Source: an uncultured Brachybacterium sp. (GTDB lineage: Bacteria > Actinomycetota > Actinomycetes > Actinomycetales > Dermabacteraceae). From it: a stretch of DNA of 64,000 nucleotides. The stretch is taken from positions 1-64,000 of the forward strand of contig NZ_CANMSY010000011.1 of the NCBI RefSeq assembly GCF_947500705.1, in the 5' to 3' direction. Position numbers and translations under genes: made by a program. The stretch's first letter is position 1; each line of letters starts with the position of its first letter. The notes beneath the pieces were generated by a model that saw only the letters and a program-made list of their open reading frames with translations, was not told the DNA's origin and searched no databases. Shown piece after piece: positions 17,004-26,284 of this stretch.

Positions 17004-17027
17004 GCAAGAATACGCAAGAACTTGCAG
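17004..17027. promoter_or_regulatory. malR: putative MalR operator in the malE-malR intergenic region
   Basis: Between the divergent genes lie GCAAG (17004-17008) and the palindrome GCAAGAACTTGC (17014-17025), extended to CTTGCAG (17021-17027). CTTGCAG heptamers are the known MalR/amylase operator unit in Streptomyces. The only other distinctive sequence in the region is the ribosome sites. Confidence 0.65.
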
Positions 17028-17079
17028 ATGACGATTTGGCCACGGCGAGGATGCCGATGCGGCTCGGAGGGAGGGCTCG

Positions 17080-18099
17080 ATGGCACGGCTCATCGATATT
17101 GCGAAGAGCGCCCGCGTCAGTGAGGCGACCGTCTCCCGGGTGCTGAATGGCCGCGCGGGCGTGAATGAGGCGACGCGCAGGTCGGTGCTGGAAGTGGCGC
17201 GCCGGATGGGTCGTGACGCGGGACCTGATGCGGCGCGCGGCGGGCCGCTCGTCGGGGTGCTCGTCCCCGATCTCGACAACCAGGTGTTCACGGCCTGGGC
17301 GGAGCGCATCGAGGCCGAGCTGTTCGAGCGCGGAGCGTCCACCCTGGTGGCACTCAGGGCCCGGACGGTGGAGCGTGAGCGCGAGATCTTGCAGCGCTTT
17401 CTGCACAGCGGGGTGGAGGCGATCATCGTCGTCTCCGGCCATCACGCCCAGGAGCGAGGGCCGCTGGACCATTACCGGGAGGTGACGGCGGCGGGCATCC
17501 CGCTGGTCCTCATCAACGGCGTGCAGGACGATCTCGATGCCGCTTTCCTCTCGACTGATGACGAACATGCGATGCACGCCGTGCTGGTCCACCTCCAGGA
17601 GCTCGGGCATCAGCGGGCCGGGCTCGCGGTGGGGGATGAGCACACCTGGCCGGTGCGCGAGAAGCTGCGGGCCTTCGAGTCCGAGACCGCCGACTGGGCC
17701 GAGCAGCCGCAGCCCGTCGCCTTCACCGACTTCTCCTACGCGGGAGGCTATGAGGCGGCGCGCGACCTGGTCGAGCGCGGGGCGACAGCGATCGTCTGCG
17801 GTTCGGATGTGATGGCCGCCGGCGCCCTCGAAGGAGTCCGTTCCCAGGGCCTGAGCGTGCCCCGCGACGTCTCCGTGGTGGGCTACGACGACGTCTTCTG
17901 GGCCTCCCTGACCAACCCGCCGCTGACCACTGTGCGCCAGGCCGTCGGATCCATCGCCCGCGCCGCTGTGCGCACGGCGCTGAGCGGCGGCGAGGAGTCC
18001 CGCCGGCCCGCCCGGACCCAAGTCGTGGTCCAGCCCCAGCTGATCGTGCGCGGCTCCACGGCGGGGGCACCCGACGGGGCCGCTAGCATGGAGTGGTGA
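17080..18099 (+). CDS. malR: LacI-family transcriptional regulator, MalR-like
   Basis: This 339-residue repressor has the N-terminal LacI helix-turn-helix with hinge (MARLIDIAKSARVSEATVSR then VLNGRAGVNEATRRSVLEVA, residues 1-40) and a periplasmic-binding-protein-like effector domain (~62-325; VGVLVPDLDNQVF, GYDDVFWASLTNPPLTTV). It is divergent from malEFG with operator-like repeats between them, so it most likely represses malE and is released by maltodextrin. Ribosome site GGAGGGAGG precedes ATG. Its 3' end overlaps trpS. Confidence 0.88.
   Translation: MARLIDIAKSARVSEATVSRVLNGRAGVNEATRRSVLEVARRMGRDAGPDAARGGPLVGVLVPDLDNQVFTAWAERIEAELFERGASTLVALRARTVEREREILQRFLHSGVEAIIVVSGHHAQERGPLDHYREVTAAGIPLVLINGVQDDLDAAFLSTDDEHAMHAVLVHLQELGHQRAGLAVGDEHTWPVREKLRAFESETADWAEQPQPVAFTDFSYAGGYEAARDLVERGATAIVCGSDVMAAGALEGVRSQGLSVPRDVSVVGYDDVFWASLTNPPLTTVRQAVGSIARAAVRTALSGGEESRRPARTQVVVQPQLIVRGSTAGAPDGAASMEW
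18084..18089 (+). promoter_or_regulatory. -10 box of leaderless promoter for trpS
   Basis: TAGCAT lies inside the last codons of malR and ends 6 bases before GTG 18096, predicting a leaderless trpS mRNA independent of MalR autoregulation. Confidence 0.45.
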
Positions 18100-19172
18100 C
18101 CGCACCGAACCACACCCGCACCAGCTATGACACCGCCCAGCAGCGCAGCGACAAGATCTGGTCCCAGATCCAGACCGACCCCTCGGGCCTGCGCATGCTC
18201 ACCGGCGACCGCCCCACCGGCGCCCTGCACATCGGCCATTACTTCGGCTCGCTGCGCAATCGGGTGCGTCTACAGGACGCGGGTGTCGAGACCTGGCTGA
18301 TCGTCGCGGACTACCAGGTGATCACCGACCGTGAGGTCATCGGTGACATCAAGGGATCGGTGCGCGAGCTGCTCACCGACTACCTGGCCGCGGGGATCGA
18401 TCCCGAACGCTCCACGATCTTCGCCCACTCCGCGGTGCCGGCCCTGAACCAGCTGATGCTCCCGTTCCTCTCGCTGGTCACCCAGCCGGAGCTCGAGCGC
18501 AACCCCACCGTGAAGACCGAACTCTCCGCCGCCGGGAAATCCGCCATGGGCGGGCTGCTACTGACCTATCCGGTCCACCAGGCCGCCGACATCCTGTTCT
18601 GCCACGGCAACCTCGTTCCCGTGGGCCGGGACCAGCTTCCCCACATCGAGCAGACCAGGGTGATCGCCCGTCGCTTCAACGAGCGCTACGCCGGGGGCGA
18701 GGAGTTCTTCCCCGAGCCCGATGCGCTGCTCTCCGAGGCCCCGACCATCCTGGGCCTGGACGGCGAGCACAAGATGAGTAAATCGCGCGGCAACACCGTG
18801 ATGCTGCGCATGAGCGCCGACGAGACCCTCAAGAAGATCAAGAAGGCCAAGACCGACTCCGATAGGCAGATCACCTTCGACCCCGAGGGTCGGCCCGAGG
18901 TCGCGAACCTGTTGACCATCGCCGCGCAGGCGACCGGCCGAGCTCCCGAGGCGATCGCCGAGGAGATCGGCGACGCAGGCTCCGGCACCTTGAAGATCTT
19001 CACCGCAGAGGCGCTCAACGATCACCTCGCCCCGCTGCGCGCCCGCCGCGCCGAGCTCGAGCAGGATCCGGGCTACCTCTTCCAGGTGCTCCGCGCAGGC
19101 AACGAGAAGGCGAATGCCGCAGCGGAGGGCACTTTGGCGAAGGTGCGGGAGTACATGGGAATGGTCTACTGA
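18096..19172 (+). CDS. trpS: tryptophan-tRNA ligase
   Basis: This class I synthetase charges tRNA-Trp. The HIGH signature is LHIGH, following LTGDRPTGA, and KMSKS is present in GEHKMSKSRGN; the Trp-binding DILFCHG region is intact. Length is 358 residues from GTG 18096 (GTG 18093 adds one Met/Val). The LTGDRPTG N-terminus is of the type found in lactic acid bacteria, unlike the SGIQPT type more usual in bacteria, so this may be a second or replaced TrpRS. It overlaps malR by 4 bases and is followed by an 8-bp tandem repeat. Confidence 0.95.
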   Translation: MTAPNHTRTSYDTAQQRSDKIWSQIQTDPSGLRMLTGDRPTGALHIGHYFGSLRNRVRLQDAGVETWLIVADYQVITDREVIGDIKGSVRELLTDYLAAGIDPERSTIFAHSAVPALNQLMLPFLSLVTQPELERNPTVKTELSAAGKSAMGGLLLTYPVHQAADILFCHGNLVPVGRDQLPHIEQTRVIARRFNERYAGGEEFFPEPDALLSEAPTILGLDGEHKMSKSRGNTVMLRMSADETLKKIKKAKTDSDRQITFDPEGRPEVANLLTIAAQATGRAPEAIAEEIGDAGSGTLKIFTAEALNDHLAPLRARRAELEQDPGYLFQVLRAGNEKANAAAEGTLAKVREYMGMVY

Positions 19173-19176
19173 GCTG

Positions 19177-19224
19177 CAGCTGAGCAGCTGAGCAGCTGAG
19201 CAGCTGAGCAGCTGAGCAGCTGAG
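19177..19224. repeat. tandem repeat, six copies of an 8-bp unit
   Basis: CAGCTGAG is repeated six times without error, beginning 4 bases after the trpS stop codon. Each unit contains the palindrome CAGCTG. It lies outside both flanking genes, so changes in copy number would alter only the trpS 3' untranslated region. Confidence 0.9.
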
Positions 19225-19251
19225 CGATCGGGGCTCACGGCCTCGGCCGTT

Positions 19252-19281
19252 CCGGTGCGCCTGGGCGGCCAGGCGCACCGG
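19252..19281. terminator. bidirectional stem-loop between trpS and the DUF5129 gene
   Basis: CCGGTGCGCCTGG, loop GCGG, then its perfect 13-bp complement. It lies between convergent genes and has no U-tract, as is common for GC-rich actinomycete terminators. Confidence 0.8.
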
Positions 19282-19286
19282 CCCGC

Positions 19287-20843
19287 TCAGAAGCGGCTCG
19301 AGCTGCCGGCTCCGGAGAAGCCTCCGGCGGAGTAGCCCGAGGTGCTGCCTCCGCTCGAGGAGGACGGATTGCGGTGCGTCTCCAGGGCCGAGGCCGACTC
19401 GTGGTGCCAGCTGGAGTACCACAGCACCGGGCTGAGGCTCCAGAACAGATCGTTGCCGGAGTCCCCGGATTCGTGTCGATGGCGGCGTGCTCGCAGCGAG
19501 GAGTATTCGTCCTCTTCGAAGAAGTCGACGTCGTCGGCGGCTTCCCGCAGCACCTCGGCCTCCCCGTCGTCTTCGGCGACCTCGGCGATGCGCATCTCCT
19601 GGAGCCGCATCACCGCCGCCGAGAGCTCCCGGGTCAGGGTGTCCAGGCGCTCGAGCGCGGAATCGGGATCGATCTGATCAGCCTTGAGCTGCGCGGTGAG
19701 GGAGTCCAACTCACGGGCGACGTCCCCACCGAGGTCGGTCAGCTCCGCGGCAGCCTGCCGCTCCGCCTCCGACATCTCCTCCCGCTTCGCGAGGACCTCC
19801 TCGAGCCCTGAGAGGGAATCCTGCAGAGGGTCCAGCTCGCGCTGCCAGGCCGTACGCCAGTCACCTATCCGATGCAGCAGATCGGCTGCGGAGATGATCG
19901 CGTCATCGGTGTCGTCGAGATAGCCGACGGTCTCCTCGAAGTCGCGCGCGAGCGCGCGGTGGCTGGAGGTGAAGCCCCAGCTCCGGCCGCGGTGCTCCGG
20001 TGCGGGCAGCTCGGCGTGGAGCCGTTCGGCCTCCGCGATCCTCTGCCCGTACTCCTCATGATCCTGCAGCACGGCCTGCGCATAGGGGGACGTGGTGGGC
20101 ATGGTGCGCGCTGCGGCATCGGTGAGCGCGCGCTTGGTCAGCACGTCGTGGTAGCGGGGGAAGGACTGATCGACGCGCCGACGGGCCGCACGGCGCATCC
20201 CGAACAGGCCCAGGATGGAGAGCGCCGCGGTAGCCGCGATGACCGCTCCGGCGACGAGGAGGCCGGGATGCTGCCACCAGGGTCGCAGCAGCAGGTTTGC
20301 GTACTTCTCGGCACCGGCCTGGAGGGCAGCATGCCACTGACCATCCTGGGCGTCCTCGGTCATCGCTTCCTGCACCGCGCTGAAGTCGCCCTCGCTGAGC
20401 TTCACGTCCTCACCGGCGTAGGTGCCGAGGAAACGGCCCACCGGGTCCAGGGCGAGGATCACGGTGCCGTCGGCGAAGTGCTCACCATCCGGAGAGAGCA
20501 GCTCCGGGTCCGAGGTCCGGGCATGGTCGAGCACGGCGTCGTTCAGTGCGGTGTCCTCGGAGGCTCTGTAGCCGTGATCCGTGACGTCCAGGACCAGCAC
20601 CACCAGGTCCACCTCGGTGCGGAAGTCGACCTCCGCCAGCTCGTCTTCGAGCGCCGACTTCTCGACGGAACCGGTGGTGTCCAGCACCGACACCGTGCTC
20701 GGTGGCACCGCGTGGGACGGAGCCGGGATCAGGACCGACAGTGCGAGCAGGAGCAGCGCGCAGAGAGCGAGAACCCTCGGGAAAGAGCGGACCGCGGCCA
20801 GAGCGCTCGTGTGCGGGAATGCGGAGGCGGGCGAGGAGTCCAT
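19287..20843 (-). CDS. DUF5129 / TPM-domain-like membrane protein
   Basis: This 518-residue protein has a signal peptide or anchor at ~22-45, an extracytoplasmic TPM-like domain (~50-190, with VDLVVLVLDVTDHGY and DGTVILALDPVGRFLGTYAG), a transmembrane helix at ~196-218, a long helical, probably coiled-coil cytoplasmic region (~255-455), and a Ser/Gly-rich end (GGFSGAGSSSRF) of the kind seen in YgcG/TPM proteins. TPM domains are linked to photosystem repair in plants and to envelope functions in bacteria; the role here is unknown. A TACGCT -10 box 6 bases before ATG suggests a leaderless mRNA. Confidence 0.8.
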   Translation of the reverse strand: MDSSPASAFPHTSALAAVRSFPRVLALCALLLLALSVLIPAPSHAVPPSTVSVLDTTGSVEKSALEDELAEVDFRTEVDLVVLVLDVTDHGYRASEDTALNDAVLDHARTSDPELLSPDGEHFADGTVILALDPVGRFLGTYAGEDVKLSEGDFSAVQEAMTEDAQDGQWHAALQAGAEKYANLLLRPWWQHPGLLVAGAVIAATAALSILGLFGMRRAARRRVDQSFPRYHDVLTKRALTDAAARTMPTTSPYAQAVLQDHEEYGQRIAEAERLHAELPAPEHRGRSWGFTSSHRALARDFEETVGYLDDTDDAIISAADLLHRIGDWRTAWQRELDPLQDSLSGLEEVLAKREEMSEAERQAAAELTDLGGDVARELDSLTAQLKADQIDPDSALERLDTLTRELSAAVMRLQEMRIAEVAEDDGEAEVLREAADDVDFFEEDEYSSLRARRHRHESGDSGNDLFWSLSPVLWYSSWHHESASALETHRNPSSSSGGSTSGYSAGGFSGAGSSSRF

Positions 20844-20849
20844 GAGGCG

Positions 20850-20855
20850 AGCGTA
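20850..20855 (-). promoter_or_regulatory. -10 box of leaderless promoter for the DUF5129 gene
   Basis: TACGCT ends 6 bases before ATG 20843; no Shine-Dalgarno sequence is present. Confidence 0.5.
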
Positions 20856-20964
20856 CGGACCAGATCCGTGAGAAGTCCTCCGACGTTGGTCGGCAGGGGC
20901 GGAGACCTCGGCCCAGAACCTGTGCGGGACCCGTGAATCCGAGCAGATGTCCGGGAGGGACGGT

Positions 20965-20970
20965 TATGAT
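20965..20970 (+). promoter_or_regulatory. -10 box upstream of cysK
   Basis: TATGAT, the best -10 match in the cysK upstream region, predicts a start near 20977 and a ~50-base leader. No convincing -35 is seen. Confidence 0.4.
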
Positions 20971-21027
20971 CGGGCCAAGAACATCTTGGAGCCGCCGCGT
21001 GCGGACCTTACCTCGTGAAGGAGCAGC

Positions 21028-21957
21028 ATGCCCATCTATGAGAACGTCTCCGAACTCGTCGGCCGCACCCCGCTGGTCAAGCTGAACCGGCTGGGTGACG
21101 AGGTCAAGGCGACCATCGTCGCGAAGCTCGAGTTCTACAACCCGGCCAGCTCCGTCAAGGACCGCATCGGTGTCGCCATGATCGACGCCGCGGAGAAGTC
21201 CGGCCAGCTGCAGCCGGGCGGCACCATCGTCGAGGCGACCAGCGGCAACACCGGTATCGCGCTCGCGATGATCGGCAGCTCCCGCGGCTACAAGGTCATC
21301 CTCACGATGCCCGAGTCGATGTCCAAGGAGCGGCGCATGCTGCTGCGCGCCTACGGCGCCGAGCTGATCCTCACCGAGGCGCCCAAGGGGATGAGAGGCG
21401 CTGTCGAGAAGGCGGAGGAGATCGCCGCCGAGTCCGGCGCGGTCCAGGTGCGCCAGTTCGACAACCCCGCCAATGTCGAGGTCCACCGCCGCACCACTGC
21501 GGAGGAGATCTGGAACGACACCGACGGCACCGTCGACGTGGTGGTTGCCGGGATCGGCACCGGCGGCACCATCAGCGGTGTGGGCCAGGTGCTCAAGGAG
21601 CGCAAGCCCGGGGTGAAGATCATCGCCGTCGAGCCCGAGGAGTCCGCGATCCTCAACGGCGGCCAGCCCGGCCCCCACAAGATCCAGGGCCTCGGCGCGA
21701 ACTTCGTGCCCAGCATCCTGGACCGCGAGATCTATGACGAGGTCATCGACATCGACGCGGAGACCGCCATGGACCGCGCGCGCTCCGTGGCCCGCACCGA
21801 GGGTCTGCTGGTGGGCATCTCCTCCGGCGCCGCCATCGAGGCCGCCGTGCGCGTCGGCTCCCGCGAGGAGTTCGCGGGGAAGACCATCGTCGTGGTGGTG
21901 CCCTCCTTCGGCGAGCGCTACCTCTCCACCCCGCTGTACGCCGAGCTCGCGGACTGA
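21028..21957 (+). CDS. cysK: cysteine synthase A (O-acetylserine sulfhydrylase)
   Basis: This PLP enzyme makes cysteine from O-acetylserine and sulfide. The 309-residue product has the PLP lysine in [11 protein letters not shown] (K44), the substrate loop TSGNTGI (71-77), the phosphate-binding [10 protein letters not shown] and the C-terminal SSGAAIEAA. Ribosome site GAAGGAG precedes ATG. It is followed 15 bases later by cysE; the two proteins normally form the cysteine synthase complex. Confidence 0.96.
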   Translation: MPIYENVSELVGRTPLVKLNRLGDEVKATIVAKLEFYNPASSVKDRIGVAMIDAAEKSGQLQPGGTIVEATSGNTGIALAMIGSSRGYKVILTMPESMSKERRMLLRAYGAELILTEAPKGMRGAVEKAEEIAAESGAVQVRQFDNPANVEVHRRTTAEEIWNDTDGTVDVVVAGIGTGGTISGVGQVLKERKPGVKIIAVEPEESAILNGGQPGPHKIQGLGANFVPSILDREIYDEVIDIDAETAMDRARSVARTEGLLVGISSGAAIEAAVRVGSREEFAGKTIVVVVPSFGERYLSTPLYAELAD

Positions 21958-21972
21958 GCGCGGAGCACGATC

Positions 21973-22560
21973 ATGGCGAAGAGCCCGCTGGATCGGGTGA
22001 TGAGCACCGTCGCGACGGTCCGCGAGGACCTCGCGGCGGCGCATCGCCGTGACCCCGCAGCGACCGATGACCTGTCGATCCTGCTGACCTCACCGGGTCT
22101 GCATGCGATCTGGACCCATCGGATCGCCCACCGCCTCTGGACGCGTGGTGCCAAGCTGCCTGCGCTGGTCCTCGCCCAGGGAGCGCGATCGATCACCGGG
22201 GTGGAGATCCATCCCGGGGCGACGATCGGGCGCCGCTTCTTCATCGATCACGGAATGGGCGTGGTGGTGGGGGAGACCGCCGAGGTGGGCGATGACGTCA
22301 TGCTGTACCACGGGGTCACCCTCGGGGGCCGCTCGATGGAGCGCATCAAGCGCCATCCCACGGTCGAGAACGGTGTGACCATCGGTGCCGGTGCGCGCGT
22401 GCTCGGCCCGGTGGTGATCGGCGAGGATGCCCAGATCGGGGCCAACGCGGTGGTCGTCAAGGACGTCCCTGCCCGGGCCACCGCCATCGGCATCCCGGCG
22501 ACGGTGCGCACCGGCGCCGCCCATCCCGAGGAGCAGATGGACCCCGCGATCTGGATCTGA
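21973..22560 (+). CDS. cysE: serine O-acetyltransferase
   Basis: It acetylates serine with acetyl-CoA, the first step of cysteine synthesis. The 195-residue short form (EpsC type) has an N-terminal helical part and a left-handed beta-helix of hexapeptide repeats ([48 protein letters not shown]). The C-terminus ends [10 protein letters not shown]; the terminal Ile is the residue that docks in the CysK active site. It is co-transcribed with cysK. It ends 10 bases from the convergent sirtuin gene, with a small 6-bp hairpin (22563-22577) between. Confidence 0.95.
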   Translation: MAKSPLDRVMSTVATVREDLAAAHRRDPAATDDLSILLTSPGLHAIWTHRIAHRLWTRGAKLPALVLAQGARSITGVEIHPGATIGRRFFIDHGMGVVVGETAEVGDDVMLYHGVTLGGRSMERIKRHPTVENGVTIGAGARVLGPVVIGEDAQIGANAVVVKDVPARATAIGIPATVRTGAAHPEEQMDPAIWI

Positions 22561-22570
22561 GCGCTCTGGC

Positions 22571-23353
22571 TCAGAGCAGGAAGGGGTCCAGGAAGGACGT
22601 CCCGCCCACGCGATGGATATGCCGCTCCCAGTCCGGGAGCACCTCATGGGCGTCCTCGGCGAGGACATGGTCGAAGAGCGTGCTGGAGCCGACGGGCGGA
22701 TCGATGTCGATCAGCACCGTCGTCGCGCCGTGCGCCGCCGCGAGCGGTGCCAGCTGCGCGGAGGGGAACACGACCCCGCTGGTCCCGACGACCACGAACA
22801 GATCGGCGCGCTGCGCCAGCCGCATCGCGAGCTCGAGCGCGGGCTGAGGGAGCTGCTCGTCGAAGAGCACCACATCGGGGCGCGACGGAGCCCCGCACCG
22901 CGGGCACCTCGCAGGCACGCCGTGGTCCGTGGGTCGGGAGCCGTCTCCCGGCGTGAGCAGCGCCGTCCACGTGCAGTGCTCGTCCAGGCATACCGTGCGC
23001 AGGGCGCTGCCGTGCAGCTCGGCGACCACCTCGCTGCCCGCCGCCTGATGCAGCCCGTCGATGTTCTGGGTGATCACCGGGGCGCCCAGCCGGGCGATCG
23101 CGCGATGCCCAGGGGTAGGGCCGTGCTCGAGCGCGATCCGGGCCATCCGCCCCCACACCCGCCACAGCTGCGGCAGCGAGTCCGGGAGCAGCTCGGCGTG
23201 CATCGCCTGCTCGGTCTCCGGTTCGAGCGCCCAGAGACCCTCAGGCCCGCGGAAGGTGCCGAGCCCCGTGCGGGCGCTGATCCCCGAGCCGGTGAGGAAG
23301 ACGATCACCTGGTGCTCGGGGCCCGGCACGAAGCGGCTGCCTGCGGTCACCAC
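22571..23353 (-). CDS. NAD-dependent protein deacetylase (SIR2 family)
   Basis: This 260-residue sirtuin has LTGSGISARTGLGTFRG (~ residues 20-36, NAD-binding), TQNIDGLHQAAGS with the Q-N-x-D and catalytic-His region, and a zinc module of four cysteines (CLDEHC...CPRC). VVGTSGVVFPSAQLA and IDIDPP complete the Rossmann core. It removes acyl groups from lysines; the acetyl-CoA synthetase in this window (acs) is a classical sirtuin target, though distant. GTG at 23353 overlaps the stop of the upstream aldo/keto reductase gene by 7 bases, so they are probably co-transcribed. Confidence 0.92.
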   Translation of the reverse strand: MVTAGSRFVPGPEHQVIVFLTGSGISARTGLGTFRGPEGLWALEPETEQAMHAELLPDSLPQLWRVWGRMARIALEHGPTPGHRAIARLGAPVITQNIDGLHQAAGSEVVAELHGSALRTVCLDEHCTWTALLTPGDGSRPTDHGVPARCPRCGAPSRPDVVLFDEQLPQPALELAMRLAQRADLFVVVGTSGVVFPSAQLAPLAAAHGATTVLIDIDPPVGSSTLFDHVLAEDAHEVLPDWERHIHRVGGTSFLDPFLL

Positions 23354-24192
23354 TCCTCGTGCTCGCGCGAGTCCCAGGCGGCGTCCTCCCCCAGATCGAG
23401 GGAGGCCAGCAGGGTGCGGTCCTCCTCGTCGAGCCGAATCGACTCCAGGGACGCATTGGCCCGCTGGCGCTCGGGATCCTGAGACTTCGGGATCACCACG
23501 ATGTCCTGGTCGATCGCCCAGCGCAGCGAGACCTGCGAGGGCTCCACCCCATGCTTGGCCGCGACCTTCTGCAGCGCGAACTGCGCGGAGAGACCGTCGC
23601 GGCCACCCAGCGGGCCCCAGGCCTGGGTGACGATGCCGTGCTCGCGGTGGAAGGCGACCGCCTCGGTGCGTGCCAGGGCGGGGGAGAGCTGGATCTGATT
23701 CACCTCGGGGGTCACCCCGGTGGCATCGATCAGCTCCTGCAGCTGCTCCGGCCGGAAGTTCGAGACCCCGATGTGCAGGGCCTTCCCCTCCTCCTTGAGG
23801 TCGATCAGGGTGCGCCAGGTGTCCAGAGCCAGCCCGCGGGAGGGGTTCGGCCAGTGGATGAGCACCAGCGCGGCACGGTCCAGGCCCAGCCGCCGCAACG
23901 AGCTGAGATAGCCCTCGCGTGCTGCCTCGCGGCCCTGGTCACCGCCCGCGATCTTGGTGGTCACCAGCGCCTCGTCGGGGTCGACGCCGCTGTCCCGCAG
24001 CCCCTGCCCGACGGCGGCCTCATTGCCGTACTGTGCCGCGGAGTCGATGAGGCGGTATCCCGAGCGCAGCGCCGCACCGATCGCGCGGGCGCCCTCGACC
24101 CCCTTCATGCTGGAGGTGCCGAAACCGATCAGCGGGAATGCGGTGCCGTCGGCAAGAGTCGTGGTCGGGATGGACAGCGCGGAAGCGGTCAC
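23347..24192 (-). CDS. aldo/keto reductase (2,5-diketo-gluconate reductase-like)
   Basis: This NADPH-dependent TIM-barrel oxidoreductase has 281 residues. The catalytic tetrad appears as the Asp in [12 protein letters not shown] with its Tyr, a Lys in VTTKIAGGD, and LIHWPNP with the His. The cofactor loop is [13 protein letters not shown] near the C-terminus. GTG at 24192 is chosen for its CAGGAGGACCC ribosome site; the longer reading begins in the divergent promoter region. Substrate is unknown. Confidence 0.92.
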   Translation of the reverse strand: MTASALSIPTTTLADGTAFPLIGFGTSSMKGVEGARAIGAALRSGYRLIDSAAQYGNEAAVGQGLRDSGVDPDEALVTTKIAGGDQGREAAREGYLSSLRRLGLDRAALVLIHWPNPSRGLALDTWRTLIDLKEEGKALHIGVSNFRPEQLQELIDATGVTPEVNQIQLSPALARTEAVAFHREHGIVTQAWGPLGGRDGLSAQFALQKVAAKHGVEPSQVSLRWAIDQDIVVIPKSQDPERQRANASLESIRLDEEDRTLLASLDLGEDAAWDSREHEEW

Positions 24193-24394
24193 AGGGTCCT
24201 CCTGGGGCAGAACGGGTGCGGACCCCGCCAGCGTAGCCATCGCCATGCGGGATGTGCACACCGGACCGGCGGGAGCGGGTGCTGGGCACAGCGCCAGCAC
24301 TGCCTGTGGGGTGCGCTCTGCTAGCGTGCACGCACCGCCGAGAGGACGTGCGCTCACCGTCGAGGGCACGCGGGTGACGAACCGAGGAGTGCAG

Positions 24395-25627
24395 ATGGCC
24401 GTGGCAGCAGAGCACCCGATCGGGGTGCATGACGAGATCTCGCCGCTGCGCCGCGTGATCGTCCACGAACCGGGCGCCGAGCTGGAACGGCTGACCCCCG
24501 ACTCCCGGGAAGGGCTGCTGTTCGACGAGGTGCTCTGGCTCGACCGGGCCCGGGCCCAGCACCGCCAGTTCAGCGATCTGCTCCGCGGCGAGGGCGTCGA
24601 GGTGCTCGAGCTGACGAGGCTGCTGACCGACCTGCTGGACGACCCCGCCCTGCGCCAGGAGCTGCTGCATCGCGCCCTGGATCCGGCGGTGCTCGGGGAC
24701 ATCGCTGTGCAGGACCTCCACGAAGCCCTCGCCGACCTTGCTCCCGAACTGCTGGTCACGGTGCTCATCAGGGGGATCACCGTCGGCGAGCTCGGTGCCC
24801 TGGGGGTGAGCCCGCGCTCGATCGCCCTGCACCGGGCGGGGGAGGAGCACCTGGTCCTGGACCCGCTGCCCAACCACATGTTCACCCGCGACACCTCTGC
24901 CTGGATCGGTGACGTCGTCTCCGTCAGTCCGATGCGCCATTCCGCCAGGCGCCGCGAGAGCCTGCACCTGGAGCTGATCTACCGCCACCATCCGCAGTTC
25001 GCGGGAGCCTCCGCACCCCGGCGCATCGTCGGTCGGGACGGCGCCGGGGCGGCGACCGTCGAGGGCGGTGACGTGATGATGCTGTCGCCGCGCGTGGTCG
25101 CCGTCGGCATGTCCGAGCGCACCAGCGCGGTCGGTGTCGAACGGCTCGCCGCGGATCTGCTGGCCGACGGGTCGGTGGAGCGGGTGGTCGCGATCGCCCT
25201 GCCGCACCGCCGCTCGATGATGCACCTGGATACCGTCACGACCGTCGTGGACGAGGAGTCGATGCTGCGGTTCGGGCCGCTCGAGCCGCTGGAGACCTTC
25301 GAGATCGAGCGCCCGGGGGAGCGGCTGGTCTCGAGGGCCAGGCCGGCCGACGAGATGGACCAGGTGCTCGCCCGCGGTCTCGGCGTGCCCTCGCTGCGGG
25401 TGCTCACCCCGCCGCTGGACGCCTACGCCGCGGCCCGTGAGCAGTGGGACGACGGCTGCAACGTGCTGGCCCTCGCCCCGGGGAAGGTGGTCGCCTACGA
25501 GCGTGCCGCCGCCACCAACGAGTACCTGCGCGGCCAGGGGGTCGAGGTGCTCGAGTTCGCCGGCGACGAGCTGGGGCGCGGACGCGGCGGCCCGCGCTGC
25601 ATGAGCTGCCCGGTCTCCCGCGGCTGA
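24395..25627 (+). CDS. arcA: arginine deiminase
   Basis: It converts arginine to citrulline and ammonia. The 410-residue protein has the family markers [18 protein letters not shown] near the N-terminus, [32 protein letters not shown], the catalytic-His segment [12 protein letters not shown], and [10 protein letters not shown] with the nucleophilic Cys402. ATG at 24395 follows GAGGAG at a 6-base distance. No arcB, arcC or arginine/ornithine antiporter is adjacent, so the downstream steps must be encoded elsewhere or citrulline has another use. Confidence 0.94.
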   Translation: MAVAAEHPIGVHDEISPLRRVIVHEPGAELERLTPDSREGLLFDEVLWLDRARAQHRQFSDLLRGEGVEVLELTRLLTDLLDDPALRQELLHRALDPAVLGDIAVQDLHEALADLAPELLVTVLIRGITVGELGALGVSPRSIALHRAGEEHLVLDPLPNHMFTRDTSAWIGDVVSVSPMRHSARRRESLHLELIYRHHPQFAGASAPRRIVGRDGAGAATVEGGDVMMLSPRVVAVGMSERTSAVGVERLAADLLADGSVERVVAIALPHRRSMMHLDTVTTVVDEESMLRFGPLEPLETFEIERPGERLVSRARPADEMDQVLARGLGVPSLRVLTPPLDAYAAAREQWDDGCNVLALAPGKVVAYERAAATNEYLRGQGVEVLEFAGDELGRGRGGPRCMSCPVSRG

Positions 25628-25717
25628 CGACCAGACTGGCTGAGGACCAGGCGGGCTGGCGGTCGGGCGGGCTGATGACCAGGCGGGCGGGCCCGCGATG
25701 TGGTTCCGCGATGCGAT

Positions 25718-26284
25718 TCAGCGGCGGGACGGGGGCGGCGGGTCGGCTGCGGTCTGCAGCGGCTGGGCATACTCAGGGAGCGGCGCACTCAGCGAACGCT
25801 CGAGGAGCAGCTGCTGGGTGCCGAACTCCTCGAGCCCCTTGCGCACGGTGAAGCCGAGCTTGCGCAGCAGCTCCACGCTGCGCTTGTTGCGGGTCTGGCT
25901 GATGGCGATGACGTGCTCGTCCTCGAGCTCCTGGCGGGCCCAGCCCAGCAGGGCGATGCAGGACTCCGCCGCGAAGCCCTGGCCCGTCCACTCCGGCAGC
26001 AGCGCATAGGAGAGCTCGAGCTCTCCGCGGTCGTAGCTGAGGGAGATCGACCCGATCATGGAGTCCTCCTCCGCCAGAGCGAGCGCCCAGCGCCCCCAGG
26101 TCAGGCCCAGCGGTGAGAGCTCCAGTGCCTGCCGCGAGGCGTAGTCCACCGCGCCGCCGAGGTACTCCCGGGTGATGGGGTCGGTCATCAGGCGGATCAG
26201 CGCTTGGCGGTCGTCGTCGCCTGGCGGACGGATCACCAGCCGCGGGCTGTGGATCCGTACCGGCCACTCGGTCGTGCCTTCCAT
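25718..26284 (-). CDS. GNAT-family N-acetyltransferase (RimJ/RimL type)
   Basis: The 188-residue protein resembles RimJ/RimL-type acetyltransferases: RLVIRPPGDDDRQALIRLM at the N-terminus, GSISLSYDRGELELSYALL, the acetyl-CoA loop PEWTGQGFAAESCIALL and NKRSVELLRKLGF. The target (protein N-terminus or small molecule) is unknown. ATG at 26284 lies 7 bases after GGAGG; the GTG two codons earlier is too close to that site. The C-terminal ~25 residues are Pro-rich. It converges with arcA. Confidence 0.85.
   Translation of the reverse strand: MEGTTEWPVRIHSPRLVIRPPGDDDRQALIRLMTDPITREYLGGAVDYASRQALELSPLGLTWGRWALALAEEDSMIGSISLSYDRGELELSYALLPEWTGQGFAAESCIALLGWARQELEDEHVIAISQTRNKRSVELLRKLGFTVRKGLEEFGTQQLLLERSLSAPLPEYAQPLQTAADPPPPSRR

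Noticed and set aside
19172-19230. Phase-variable switching of trpS by the 8-bp repeat
   Set aside because: The repeat lies entirely after the stop codon, so slippage cannot change the reading frame.
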